Positions 14,444 through 23,146 of a DNA stretch of 34,161 nt are shown piece after piece. The stretch spans positions 1-34,161 of the forward strand of contig CANBHY010000013.1 of the NCBI GenBank assembly GCA_947368535.1. The letters are read 5' to 3'. The notes beneath the pieces were generated by a model, which ran no database searches, was not told the origin of the DNA, and was given only the letters and a program-made list of their open reading frames with translations. Made by a program: the position numbers and the translations under genes. The first letter of the stretch is position 1; each line of letters starts with the position of its first letter. The DNA comes from an uncultured Clostridium sp. (GTDB lineage: Bacteria > Bacillota > Clostridia > TANB77 > CAG-508).

Positions 14444-17400
14444 TTATTCTACACTTTTTAGACTTTCTATCATATCTATTTTCTTTAGTACAAAATGAAT
14501 TACTTTATTTACAATAAATGAAAATACTATTGTAATTAAACTTGAATATATGTAGCTAATAGGTTTAATTTGTCTTATAAATTTTAATTTATCTATTTCT
14601 ACACTAATAACTACTGCGCTAGTTAAGAAGAACCCGAAAAGTAATCCTAAGAAAATACCTATAATGGTAAATATTATATTTTCTTTATTTATATAGTTAT
14701 CTACTTCACTATCATAAAAGCCAAGTACTTTTAATGTTGCGATTTCTCTTTGTCTTTCTCCGATGTTGATATTTGCTAAGTTATATAGAACGACAAATGC
14801 TAATAATGCAGAGGCTACTACTAAGATTATTACAACATAATTTAATGTTCCTAACATATCTTTAATTGATGATATTAAGCTTGATATTACAGAAACTGAT
14901 GCTACTCCATCTAATTGTAATATTTTTTCAGATATTTTTTCAAGTTCGGAATTTGATATGTTTTCTTTTGTATTTAATAATATCATATTTGTGTTATATG
15001 TTTTAATATTTGCTTCATAAAATTCTTTAGACATATACACATAGTGAGAAACATAGTTTTCAGCAATTTGAACAATTTTAAAGTTATATTCTATATTATC
15101 TCCATTTATTAATTTTACGCTATCCCCTACGTTTAATTTTAATTGTTCAGCAACTTTATCAGTTATGATTATTCCATTTTGATTTAGATTGATTGGTTCT
15201 TTTGTTTGATAATCTTTAATGGTACATGACTTTAAAAAATTTTCATTTGAATTTGGAATAAATACGCTAGCATCAAAACTTCCATTATCATTTTTTATTT
15301 TTACGCTAGATGCATGTATTTCTGAGTAACTATCAATTTCTGAATGATTATTTATATAAGAAGTAATATTTTGTATTTTATTAGAGTCATCTATTGCTAC
15401 TGTTAGATTATATTTAAATATTTCTCCAAATTGCTTTTCTGGAATATCTGCAATAGAGTCTTTTATTCCAAATCCTGTTACCATAAGTCCAGTACATCCA
15501 GTTATTCCAACTATTGTCATTAGGGCTCTTTTTTTGTATCTGAAAATATTTCTAGTAGTAATTTTTTTCGAAAAATTTAAATGTTTCCAAATGCAGTTAA
15601 TTTTTTCTAAGAATATTTTTTTACCATTCTTAGGTGCCTTTGGTCTCATTAAAACGGCTGGCATTTCTTTTAATTCTTTATATGAAACTAAAATTGTTGT
15701 TCCACCTATGCATAAGAATGCAATTAATGTGCCTGCTAAACCTATATTTAATTGATAGTTTAGATGGAAATATGGAAGTGTATATATCATAGCATATAAT
15801 TTCCAAACGATTGTAGGTAATAAGTAAAAACCTATACTCATTCCAATTATTCCACCTATTATACATGCTATAGCAGAATATATAATATATTTACTAATTA
15901 TTTGCAAATTTGTATAACCTAGTGATTTAAGAGTTCCAATTTCAATACGTTCTTCTTCTATCATTCTTGCCATTGATGTTAAGCTTATTAGTACAGCAAC
16001 CAAATAAAAAATTACTGGGAAGACCTTTGATATATTTGACATTGTTTTTATAGCATCAAATATATTTGAATATCCGATATTATCATTTCTGTCTTGTATA
16101 TACCAGATGGCTTTTTCTATTCTTAAAATTTCATCTTGTGCTTTATTTAATTCTTCCTCTGCTTCTTGTAAATTTGTTTCCGCTTCTGCTTTATTTGTTA
16201 AAAATTCTTCTTCTTTTTGATTAAGTTCGTTTCTTCCATTAGTTAGTTCAGTTTCTGCATTTTGTAATTGTGTTTTAGCAGATGATATTTGGAGATAGCT
16301 ATTATTTTTTTGAAGTTGTAGATCACGCTTTTTATTTTCAAGCTCTATTTTGGCTTGTGATAACTGGTTTTCAGTAGATGCAATTTGATTTTGATATGTA
16401 TTTAATGTGTTTTCTATAGTTTGTTTTTGAAGTGTTAAGCTATTAACTGTATTATTTGTTTGTTCTATTTGCAAATCAATGTCTGCAGTGTCAGTTATAC
16501 CGTTGTCTATCAAAGCTTGTTTTTGACGGTGTAGTTCTTCTAATGCAGTTTGTGTTTTTGAAATTCCAATTTCTAATTGATTTATTTGAGGGGTTAGGTT
16601 AGCTTTTTTAGTTTCAAAATCTGTTTTAGAAGTAATAAGTGCTTGTTCATTTTTTTCAATAATGTTTTCAGCATTACTAATTTCTATATCAGCATTTGCA
16701 AGAGCTGTATTGGCTTCTAGTTTCTTTTTTTCTAACTCTTCTTTATTAGTTTTTAAAGTACTTTCAGCGTTTTGCAAATCTTGCTTAGCTTGATTTATTT
16801 GCGCTTCAGCATTTTGTAGTTCGGATTCAACTTCACTTTTTTTAGTAATATATTCTGTTTTACTAGTTTCTAATTTTGTATTTGCTGTATTTATTAATTC
16901 ATTATATCTTATGGTTTGCCTATCTTCTTTTATTGATTCTATTTTAGATATAACAGAGTTTACTTTACTTGTATATTTATGATTATTTGTTACTAATTCT
17001 TTTGTGTTTTTTATTTTTACACCTATTTCTGTATAATAATCTAAGTTTATAACATCATCTTTTGTATAAATAAAATATGAAATAGTTCCATTGCCTATTG
17101 ATGAGTTTCCTCTTTCATTTGATATGTATATAGGTGTTGTAGCGATTCCTACAATTGTGAAAGTTTTTTGAGTAAATATAGAATTATTGTTTTCATCAGT
17201 TTCATTATTATTAAGTATTATTTGTTTTCCTATGAAATTTTCTATATTTTCAGAAATAGTGTATTTACTATCTAATAAACACTCGTTTGAATTAGCTGGA
17301 AGCTTTCCGTATATAATTTCTGGAGTATTTATATTTTCATTATATTCAATTACTTTACATACGTTTTCTTTATCATTTATTTGAGCAAGAGAATCTTTGG

Positions 17401-17668
17401 TTTGTATACCATAAGCATTTTCAACTTCGTCGATATTTTTTATTGCTGTTATGTCTGCATCTGTTAGTCCAAGTGTTGATATTATATTTATATCATACAT
17501 ATTGTTATTGTCAGTATAACTATCTAAGCTATCTAACATATCTGGACTAGATGCTGTTAATCCTGCGAAAAATCCTACTCCTAAGAATGCCATAATCATT
17601 ATTGATATAAAACGTCGTCTAGTTTTAATTATTTCTTTAAAAATATTTTTGATTAATGATTTTTTCAT
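14444..17668 (-). CDS. ABC transporter permease of FtsX/MacB type with long extracellular coiled coil
   Basis: A permease of about 1074 residues. The first membrane segment (residues about 20-40) is followed by an extracellular beta-rich domain, a coiled coil of roughly 280 residues (full of SELQNAEAQINQAKQ-like heptads), and an FtsX domain with three membrane helices ending near LMRPKAP. A second MacB-like extracellular part and a second FtsX domain with three helices close the protein. The layout fits an exporter or mechanotransmission system, not an importer. The start at 17668 (MKKSLIKN) is preferred over the ATG at 17698: the latter overlaps the ATPase gene without a ribosome site, while GAAAGGA lies before 17668. 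It pairs with the ATPase gene directly upstream; the substrate is unknown. Confidence 0.87.
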   Translation of the reverse strand: MKKSLIKNIFKEIIKTRRRFISIMIMAFLGVGFFAGLTASSPDMLDSLDSYTDNNNMYDINIISTLGLTDADITAIKNIDEVENAYGIQTKDSLAQINDKENVCKVIEYNENINTPEIIYGKLPANSNECLLDSKYTISENIENFIGKQIILNNNETDENNNSIFTQKTFTIVGIATTPIYISNERGNSSIGNGTISYFIYTKDDVINLDYYTEIGVKIKNTKELVTNNHKYTSKVNSVISKIESIKEDRQTIRYNELINTANTKLETSKTEYITKKSEVESELQNAEAQINQAKQDLQNAESTLKTNKEELEKKKLEANTALANADIEISNAENIIEKNEQALITSKTDFETKKANLTPQINQLEIGISKTQTALEELHRQKQALIDNGITDTADIDLQIEQTNNTVNSLTLQKQTIENTLNTYQNQIASTENQLSQAKIELENKKRDLQLQKNNSYLQISSAKTQLQNAETELTNGRNELNQKEEEFLTNKAEAETNLQEAEEELNKAQDEILRIEKAIWYIQDRNDNIGYSNIFDAIKTMSNISKVFPVIFYLVAVLISLTSMARMIEEERIEIGTLKSLGYTNLQIISKYIIYSAIACIIGGIIGMSIGFYLLPTIVWKLYAMIYTLPYFHLNYQLNIGLAGTLIAFLCIGGTTILVSYKELKEMPAVLMRPKAPKNGKKIFLEKINCIWKHLNFSKKITTRNIFRYKKRALMTIVGITGCTGLMVTGFGIKDSIADIPEKQFGEIFKYNLTVAIDDSNKIQNITSYINNHSEIDSYSEIHASSVKIKNDNGSFDASVFIPNSNENFLKSCTIKDYQTKEPINLNQNGIIITDKVAEQLKLNVGDSVKLINGDNIEYNFKIVQIAENYVSHYVYMSKEFYEANIKTYNTNMILLNTKENISNSELEKISEKILQLDGVASVSVISSLISSIKDMLGTLNYVVIILVVASALLAFVVLYNLANINIGERQREIATLKVLGFYDSEVDNYINKENIIFTIIGIFLGLLFGFFLTSAVVISVEIDKLKFIRQIKPISYIYSSLITIVFSFIVNKVIHFVLKKIDMIESLKSVE

Positions 17669-17691
17669 TTTAAGAAAAAGTCCTTTCAAAA

Positions 17692-18393
17692 TTACCATTC
17701 AATTGTATCTATTGATACGGGATTTTCATTTGTTTCTATTTTTTCTACAGTTCCATTTTTAAAGCGAATTACTTTATCTGCCATAGGAGCTATTGCACTA
17801 TTATGTGTAATTATTAATACAGTGATGCCTACTTTTTTTGACATATCTTGTAATAGTTTTAAAATACTTTTTCCAGTTTTGTAGTCTAATGCTCCAGTAG
17901 GTTCATCACATAAAAGTAGTTTAGGGTTTTTTGCGATAGCTCTTGCAATTGCAACTCTTTGTTGTTCTCCTCCAGATAGTTGAGATGGAAAATTATCTTT
18001 TCTATTTTCTAATCCTACTTTTTTTAATATATCATTTACATCTAATGCATCTTTACATAATTGTGTTGCTAATTCAACATTTTCTTTTGCAGTTAGGTTT
18101 TGAACTAGATTATAAAATTGAAATACGAAACCTATATCGTTTCGTCTATATGTTATTAGTTGTTTTTTTGATAGTTCAGTTATATTTTTATTATCTACAA
18201 ATACTTTTCCTGATGTAGCTGTGTCCATTCCTCCAAGAATGTTTAATGTGGTTGTTTTTCCTGCCCCACTGGGACCTACAATTACTACTAATTCGCCTTT
18301 ATCTATAGAGAAACTGGTGTTTTTTAAAGCGTCGATTTCTATTTCGCCCATTTTATATTTTTTATGTACTTTTTGAAATTCAATATATTGCAC
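17692..18393 (-). CDS. ABC transporter ATP-binding protein (LolD/MacB type)
   Basis: A 233-residue ATPase that drives the FtsX-type permease encoded just downstream. It has Walker [10 protein letters not shown] (40-48), Q-loop FVFQFYNL, signature [14 protein letters not shown] (139-152), Walker [13 protein letters not shown] (159-170) and the H-loop ITHN. The EPTGALD and QFYNL motifs are typical of the LolD/MacB/FtsE branch, which includes lipoprotein and antimicrobial-peptide export systems. Translation starts at GTG (18391-18393) with GGAGG nine nt upstream. The gene is divergent from the recombinase gene at 18555. No histidine kinase or regulator gene adjoins the pair, unlike bacitracin-type resistance modules. 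Confidence 0.93.
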   Translation of the reverse strand: MQYIEFQKVHKKYKMGEIEIDALKNTSFSIDKGELVVIVGPSGAGKTTTLNILGGMDTATSGKVFVDNKNITELSKKQLITYRRNDIGFVFQFYNLVQNLTAKENVELATQLCKDALDVNDILKKVGLENRKDNFPSQLSGGEQQRVAIARAIAKNPKLLLCDEPTGALDYKTGKSILKLLQDMSKKVGITVLIITHNSAIAPMADKVIRFKNGTVEKIETNENPVSIDTIEW

Positions 18394-18501
18394 TTTTTCT
18401 GGTCCTCCATACTTTTAAATTTCGCCTATATTATATATATAATATACAAATTTTTAAAGTACAAATTTGAAAAAATGATGAGTTAAAAATGCTATATAAC
18501 A

Positions 18502-18530
18502 TTGAAAAATCGTTTGTTTAATATTATAAT
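18502..18530 (+). promoter_or_regulatory. Sigma-A promoter of the recombinase-coaD unit
   Basis: TTGAAA (18502-18507), 17 nt, TATAAT (18525-18530), 24 nt before the recombinase ATG. Confidence 0.7.
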
Positions 18531-18554
18531 TCTTTCAAAAGGAGTGAATTATAA

Positions 18555-19556
18555 ATGATTAATCGAGAGGAAAATCCAGATTTTTTAAATGATTTTTTAG
18601 ATTATTCTTCTACTATATTGAATAAATCACCAAACACAATGAAAGAATATAACTATGATATTAATCATTTTTTAAAGTTTATAAAATATAAATTTAAAAT
18701 GGCTGAAATGGATGATGAAACTGGGCTGACCAATATAAAAGTAAATGATATAACTATAGATATAATAGCTAAAATTAAGCTTGAAGATATACATGCTTTT
18801 TTAGGTTATATGAAAGAGACTTTTCATAGTAAACCTGCTACTCTTGCAAGAAAAACTGCAAGTATTAGAGTGTTTTTTCATTATATGTGTAATAAAACTA
18901 AAAAAATATCTAACAATCCGGCAATTGATTTAGAAAGTCCGAAATTAGGAAAACGTTTGCCTAAATATTTAAGTCTGGATCAAGCAAGAGATCTTTTAAA
19001 AACAGCATCTGCTCCTATTCCCGCTTCTCATGGAAATCATGATAATGCTACTCGTAATTTTGCAATTATTACATTATTTTTAAATTGTGGTATGCGTTTA
19101 TCAGAACTTGTTGGAATTAATATAAAAGATATTGATTTTTCTGAAAATAAATTAAATGTCATTGGTAAAGGAAATAAAGAGCGTACTATTTATTTAAATA
19201 AAGCTTGTATAAATGCTATTAATAATTATCTTCAAGATAGACCTAAAGAAGGAATTAAATTTGATTCAAGAGATGCATTATTTTTGAGTGAGCAACGCAG
19301 ACGTATTAGTAATAGGACAGTTCAATATGTTGTTAAAGAAGAAATGAGAGCTGCTGGAATTGATTCAAATAAATTTTCTGTACATAAATTAAGACATACT
19401 GCTGCTACTTTGATGTATAAATATGGCAATGTTGATATTAGAGCATTGCAAGAACTTTTAGGACATGAAAGTATTTCTACAACTGAGATATATACTCATG
19501 TTGATAATGAACAAATTAGAAATGCTGTTGAGAGTAATCCTCTAGCAGATGAATAA
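18555..19556 (+). CDS. Tyrosine recombinase, XerC/XerD type
   Basis: A 333-residue site-specific recombinase. The N-terminal SAM-like core-binding domain (about 5-120) is followed by the catalytic domain with all expected residues: R181 (NCGMRLSEL), K205 (GKGNKERTI), H277/R280 (VHKLRH), H304 (LGHESIS) and nucleophile Y313 (TTEIYTHV). Length and motifs fit Xer chromosome-dimer resolvases more than phage integrases, and there are no phage genes or att-like duplications beside it. The N-terminal domain is longer than usual by an insertion at about 45-75. AAAGGAG precedes the ATG. coaD follows 17 nt downstream, implying one transcript. Whether it is the XerC or the XerD partner cannot be told. 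Confidence 0.9.
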   Translation: MINREENPDFLNDFLDYSSTILNKSPNTMKEYNYDINHFLKFIKYKFKMAEMDDETGLTNIKVNDITIDIIAKIKLEDIHAFLGYMKETFHSKPATLARKTASIRVFFHYMCNKTKKISNNPAIDLESPKLGKRLPKYLSLDQARDLLKTASAPIPASHGNHDNATRNFAIITLFLNCGMRLSELVGINIKDIDFSENKLNVIGKGNKERTIYLNKACINAINNYLQDRPKEGIKFDSRDALFLSEQRRRISNRTVQYVVKEEMRAAGIDSNKFSVHKLRHTAATLMYKYGNVDIRALQELLGHESISTTEIYTHVDNEQIRNAVESNPLADE

Positions 19557-19573
19557 AGAAAGGAATTATAACA

Positions 19574-20044
19574 ATGAAAAAAATTGGTTTTTATGCTGGT
19601 AGTTTTGATCCATTTACAAAAGGGCATTTACATGTTGTAAAAGTTTCATCAGAAATATTTGATGAAGTTGTTATAGGAATTGGTATTAATCCTGCTAAGG
19701 AAAAAAGATTTAGCACTGAAGTTATGCTTAATGCTATTGAAAAAACTTTGAAAACGGAGGCTCTTTCTAATGTAAGAGTTATTTCATATGATAATTTGTC
19801 TGTTACTGCTGCCATAGAGAATAATGCAAATTTTTTGATTCGTGGTATCAGAAATGGTATGGACTATGATTTTGAGGAGACTTTAGCTACTTTTAACAAA
19901 GAGGTTTCGAATTTAGATACTATTTATGTAAGGGCTGGTGAAGTTGGACCTATTAATTCTACTATGATTATGGATTTAATTAGAAATAATGCAGATTTAA
20001 CTAGATTTTTGCCTAAAGATATAATAGAAGCTATAAAAAAATAA
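19574..20044 (+). CDS. coaD: Phosphopantetheine adenylyltransferase
   Basis: Transfers AMP from ATP to 4'-phosphopantetheine in coenzyme A synthesis. The 156-residue length is standard. It has the nucleotidyltransferase start YAGSFDPFTKGHLHVV with TxGH at 15-18, and RGIRNGMDYDFEE near 90-102. The last motif, usually ISSS(x)VRE, is changed to INSTMIMDLIRN, and the common PITNGH reads PFTKGH, so this is a divergent member. A related nucleotidyltransferase with another substrate is less likely but not excluded. AAAGGA lies before the ATG; it is co-transcribed with the recombinase gene. Its stop codon forms part of a terminator stem shared with the convergent gene at 20065. Confidence 0.88.
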   Translation: MKKIGFYAGSFDPFTKGHLHVVKVSSEIFDEVVIGIGINPAKEKRFSTEVMLNAIEKTLKTEALSNVRVISYDNLSVTAAIENNANFLIRGIRNGMDYDFEETLATFNKEVSNLDTIYVRAGEVGPINSTMIMDLIRNNADLTRFLPKDIIEAIKK

Positions 20045-20067
20045 AGGGACTTTTAAAAGTCTCTTTA
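20042..20067. terminator. Shared bidirectional terminator containing both stop codons
   Basis: TAAAGGGACTTTT (20042-20054) is complementary to AAAAGTCTCTTTA (20055-20067) with one G-U pair. The left arm begins with the coaD TAA and the right arm carries the TAA of the convergent 487-aa gene. Confidence 0.8.
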
Positions 20068-21528
20068 TTTTTGTTTTGTATTTGTGTACCAAATGTTGTC
20101 TAATGTAATTTTTTTACTTCCAGATGCTGTTGTTCCTAAAATAATTTGATTTAACGATAATCTTTCTTTTTGAATGTGCTCTTCTAATAAGTCCATGAAG
20201 ATTTTATCTTGTTCTGGATTACTTGGTTTTTGTAGTTGCTCTGTAATCATATTTCCTATTTGAATTAATACAACATCTTTATATGATCTTCTTGCTCGTT
20301 TTGACATTGATGATTCTTCTTCATCAAATGATTTTCGAGATATATATTTACTACATAATTCTTTTGCTTCATTATATTTTTTTTGACTAGTTAAATTTTC
20401 CACTACTTTTACAAAAGAATTTTCTTTATCTCTTTCTGAAAAAAGTGCCATTAAATTAGTTATAGCTGCTCCAGGATTTGTTATAGGATATTTATGTCCT
20501 TGTTCACTAATAATTGTTCTAATTTGAATTTCTACTTGTTTTTCTTGTCTTTCTTTTGTTAATGCAAATCTAGTATTTGGGGCTGAGTCTACTCTTCTCT
20601 GAGCTTCTTGAGAGATTGCATTTCTTGCTGTTTGTAAATCAAATGTGTTGTTTGCAATACTTTGCAAAATATTTTCTATTTCAGGAGATACATTATTTCT
20701 CATGTTATACATTGTTTGAGCTGTTCTTAACTGTGAGATACGAGAGTCTAGTCTGTTTTTTATAGCACTTGTATAAAAATGCGAATTATTACGTTCAAAA
20801 GCAGGTATTTGTTTTGATAAATATAAAAGTTCATCAATATCAGATGTTTGATTTGCCACTTGTTCTATAACTGTTGCAAGTTCTTCAGCTATAGTTTTTC
20901 TTACTTTTGCAAGTCTTTGGTTAATTTTATCATCATGTGAAGTAGCAAGATTTTCTAAATCGCGAGATTGAAAATAATTATGAAGTGCTTGTAGTTGTTT
21001 CATTGTTTTTGGAACCTTAATTATACTCTTAAAATCACTTATCATATTTTCCAAAGTTGTTCTTTTTTCTCTTCTTTCTGTAGGTGTCATCTGGCTTATG
21101 GCTTCAGAGTTGCTTTTAATTTTAGTTATTGCTTGATTAACTTTATCTTGTTCTAACTCTGTTGGAACTTTATAATTAGAGCTTGTTGTAGTGTTAGAAC
21201 CTGACATTGATTCATTTGATACGAATTTTTTAAAGTTTTGTCTTAATATATCTAAAGTGTTTTTATTGTTTGTTGGTTGCTTTTTAGAAGTATTTGATGT
21301 GTTAATTGGATGGGCAGGTTTAGAAGTTTTTAGTTCTTTTCTCTTTTTTTCTTCATCCTGTGATTTTTTTTGAACAGTTGCTTTTTGAGTATTAGCTTCT
21401 TCTTCTTTCCTTTTTTCTTCTTGCTTGATATATTTATTAATTTTCTCTAATGGAACATTGAACTCTAATTCAATAAGTTCTGGTGCAAAACCTGCATTTA
21501 TTAATTCTAATATTTCTTCTTTACTCAT
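20065..21528 (-). CDS. 487-aa hypothetical helical protein
   Basis: I do not recognise a family. The N-terminus MSKEEILELINAGFAPELIELEFNV, then PLEKINKYIKQ, resembles a small helical (HTH- or UBA-like) module of about 35 residues. It is followed by a charged coiled coil (36-70), a long Ser/Thr/Asn/Lys-rich linker (70-135), and a mostly helical body (about 140-440) with many Glu, Gln and Arg. There is no signal peptide, membrane segment or cysteine cluster, so it is probably a cytoplasmic scaffold or nucleic-acid-associated protein. It has its own promoter (TTGAAA-17-TATAAC) and shares its terminator with coaD. Its base composition is that of the host, unlike its upstream neighbour at 21674. 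Confidence 0.72.
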   Translation of the reverse strand: MSKEEILELINAGFAPELIELEFNVPLEKINKYIKQEEKRKEEEANTQKATVQKKSQDEEKKRKELKTSKPAHPINTSNTSKKQPTNNKNTLDILRQNFKKFVSNESMSGSNTTTSSNYKVPTELEQDKVNQAITKIKSNSEAISQMTPTERREKRTTLENMISDFKSIIKVPKTMKQLQALHNYFQSRDLENLATSHDDKINQRLAKVRKTIAEELATVIEQVANQTSDIDELLYLSKQIPAFERNNSHFYTSAIKNRLDSRISQLRTAQTMYNMRNNVSPEIENILQSIANNTFDLQTARNAISQEAQRRVDSAPNTRFALTKERQEKQVEIQIRTIISEQGHKYPITNPGAAITNLMALFSERDKENSFVKVVENLTSQKKYNEAKELCSKYISRKSFDEEESSMSKRARRSYKDVVLIQIGNMITEQLQKPSNPEQDKIFMDLLEEHIQKERLSLNQIILGTTASGSKKITLDNIWYTNTKQK

Positions 21529-21565
21529 TTAAATTTCTGACCTTTCATTGTGTTATATTTTGTAT

Positions 21566-21594
21566 GTTATATCACAGTTGGTTATATTTTTCAA
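21566..21594 (-). promoter_or_regulatory. Sigma-A promoter of the 487-aa gene
   Basis: On the - strand, TTGAAA (21589-21594), 17 nt, TATAAC (21566-21571). Confidence 0.65.
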
Positions 21595-21607
21595 TGTTAA
21601 AAGGGCA

Positions 21608-21639
21608 AAAGGCCTCATTTTTTGTAAATGAGAGCCTTT
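21608..21639 (-). terminator. Terminator of the 410-aa gene
   Basis: On the - strand, AAAGGCTCTCATT pairs with AATGAGGCCTTT (one bulged T), followed by a T-rich tail. Confidence 0.75.
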
Positions 21640-21673
21640 ACTTTGGTAATGCTTAAAAAATATTAGTTGTTGG

Positions 21674-22906
21674 TTACTGCAAGAAGTCTTTCAGGTCTGA
21701 TAAGAAGTCCTTTGCTGTGATTCTGCCGTCAAAATTGGGATTATAGAGCTTTGCAAGATTGTTGGCTATGGTGGACAATTTTAAAATTTGCATTCTGAAA
21801 AAATTTTGCTCCACTTTATCCTCAGTTATGGTTTCGGGCTTCAGATAGCAGTGTACTTCATTTTGAAGAGTTTCAACTGCTTTGGTTGTAAAAGATATAA
21901 GTTGATTCAGTTCTTCTTTCATATATGCATTTGGCATACATTTTCCTGTAAGAATCATTACAACTTTTACTATTTTTACATTAAATGAGCTTTCTGTATC
22001 TTCTTTAAGAGTCTTCAAGACATCTTCTATTGCGTCGATGTCTTGTATATGAGTTGATTCTGAAAGCTTAGGCATGCAATTTAAAAGCACTTCTCTTGTT
22101 ATTTCCTGCTTTTCGTTATCAGATACAGGATTCTTAGAGTTTTTCTCCTCACCTTCTTTTTCTGAATCGTTTGTATTTTCAACACCTGCAGGGCTGTTTC
22201 CTTTATGCTCTGACAGAATGCGATTAATACTTGCAATTACATTGATGAATCGAAGGTTTAATTTCTTTGTTACACAGTCACATATAACACGCCGATTATA
22301 GCTGTTGAAGGCAACTTCTTTTTTCTCTAATGCTGCTAAGATATTTTCCCAGGTTATTTTTTCTAACTCCGGATAGATTTCGATGATCTGAAGAAAAGCT
22401 GCCTGAAGATCGCTTGGAACTTCTAAAAATGATATAACGCCATTTAAAAAATCACTTTTGGAATTAGTGGTTTTAGCAATTTCTTCAAATTTCGGAATAT
22501 TGATAGCTTTTTCTTTTGCAACATATTTTTTACCTTTTGATGTTGTCGGTGTGTTAAGAGGAGAATTGTTAGATCCGCCTTCATCTGATTTTTTTGCAAG
22601 TTTTTCTTCTTTTTCATCAGACGTGGGTTCACTCTTGATTTCCTCTTTGCTACTGTCTTCCTGTTTGCTGTTGTCATAATCTTCGTTGCCAGAATAATTG
22701 TACTCAAGATATGTGACATTTCCACACTCACAGAAACTATAGATTGTTTCCTGAGGCGGGGTTTTTTCGAAGTACAACTTCATTTTAAGTACGTTGTTTT
22801 CGAACAGGATGCCAGTTTCTTTGTGATATTCTTTTACCAGCGCTGACCGAAAAACGTCCATTAACTTTTCAAGGTCATGGACTGTCACATGAACATTAAC
22901 ATACAT
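21674..22906 (-). CDS. 410-aa hypothetical modular protein of foreign base composition
   Basis: Not recognised. An N-terminal compact domain (1 to about 72, MYVNVHVTVHDLEKL..., with FCECGNVTYLEY holding a CxC) is followed by an acidic, low-complexity linker (about 73-130). Next come a helical domain (about 135-230), a second acidic linker (about 232-268), and a C-terminal helical domain ending in FLSDLKDFLQ. No signal or membrane segment is visible. The gene is richer in G+C than its surroundings (27 of 60 in 22801-22860, against 15 of 60 in 23281-23340). It has a near-consensus promoter, a 5' leader of about 150 nt, a GGAGG ribosome site and its own terminator. The two linkers suggest a protein with several binding modules. 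Signs point to horizontal acquisition. Confidence 0.75.
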   Translation of the reverse strand: MYVNVHVTVHDLEKLMDVFRSALVKEYHKETGILFENNVLKMKLYFEKTPPQETIYSFCECGNVTYLEYNYSGNEDYDNSKQEDSSKEEIKSEPTSDEKEEKLAKKSDEGGSNNSPLNTPTTSKGKKYVAKEKAINIPKFEEIAKTTNSKSDFLNGVISFLEVPSDLQAAFLQIIEIYPELEKITWENILAALEKKEVAFNSYNRRVICDCVTKKLNLRFINVIASINRILSEHKGNSPAGVENTNDSEKEGEEKNSKNPVSDNEKQEITREVLLNCMPKLSESTHIQDIDAIEDVLKTLKEDTESSFNVKIVKVVMILTGKCMPNAYMKEELNQLISFTTKAVETLQNEVHCYLKPETITEDKVEQNFFRMQILKLSTIANNLAKLYNPNFDGRITAKDFLSDLKDFLQ

Positions 22907-23064
22907 ACTGATACCTCCTTTTGGTTGAATTGTAGCGTCATGTGTTTTGCATGGGCATTACCGATTATATTTAGCATAGAAATTCTGAGAAATAATTTAT
23001 AGTGTAAAATTATTTTAATTCAAAACATTGCTAAATAGTATTTGGATATACCAATGTGACCTAT

Positions 23065-23093
23065 ATTATACTATCATTTGGCTTATTTATCAA
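23065..23093 (-). promoter_or_regulatory. Near-consensus sigma-A promoter of the 410-aa gene
   Basis: On the - strand, TTGATA (23088-23093), 17 nt, TATAAT (23065-23070). Transcription would start near 23058, leaving about 150 nt of untranslated leader before the ATG at 22906. Confidence 0.75.
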
Positions 23094-23108
23094 GGTTTAC
23101 ATAAGAAA

Positions 23109-23140
23109 AAATCACTTGCCATAGATGTGGTAAGTGATTT
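23109..23140 (-). terminator. Terminator of the murT-gatD-ATPase operon
   Basis: AAATCACTTGCCA (23109-23121) and TGGTAAGTGATTT (23128-23140) form a stem with one A-C mismatch on the - strand; TTTCTTAT follows. Confidence 0.75.
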
Positions 23141-23146
23141 GCTATT

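Noticed and set aside
17668..17698. Longer N-terminus of the ABC permease starting at the ATG overlapping the ATPase gene
   Set aside because: No ribosome site before that ATG, whereas GAAAGGA precedes the ATG at 17668, where the family-like N-terminus begins.
18555..19556. Phage integrase marking a prophage
   Set aside because: Motifs and neighbour (coaD) fit a Xer recombinase; no other phage genes, tRNA or att duplications are visible.
22444..22731. 95-codon - strand frame inside the 410-aa gene
   Set aside because: Lies in the low-complexity linker of the larger gene in another frame, without its own ribosome site.
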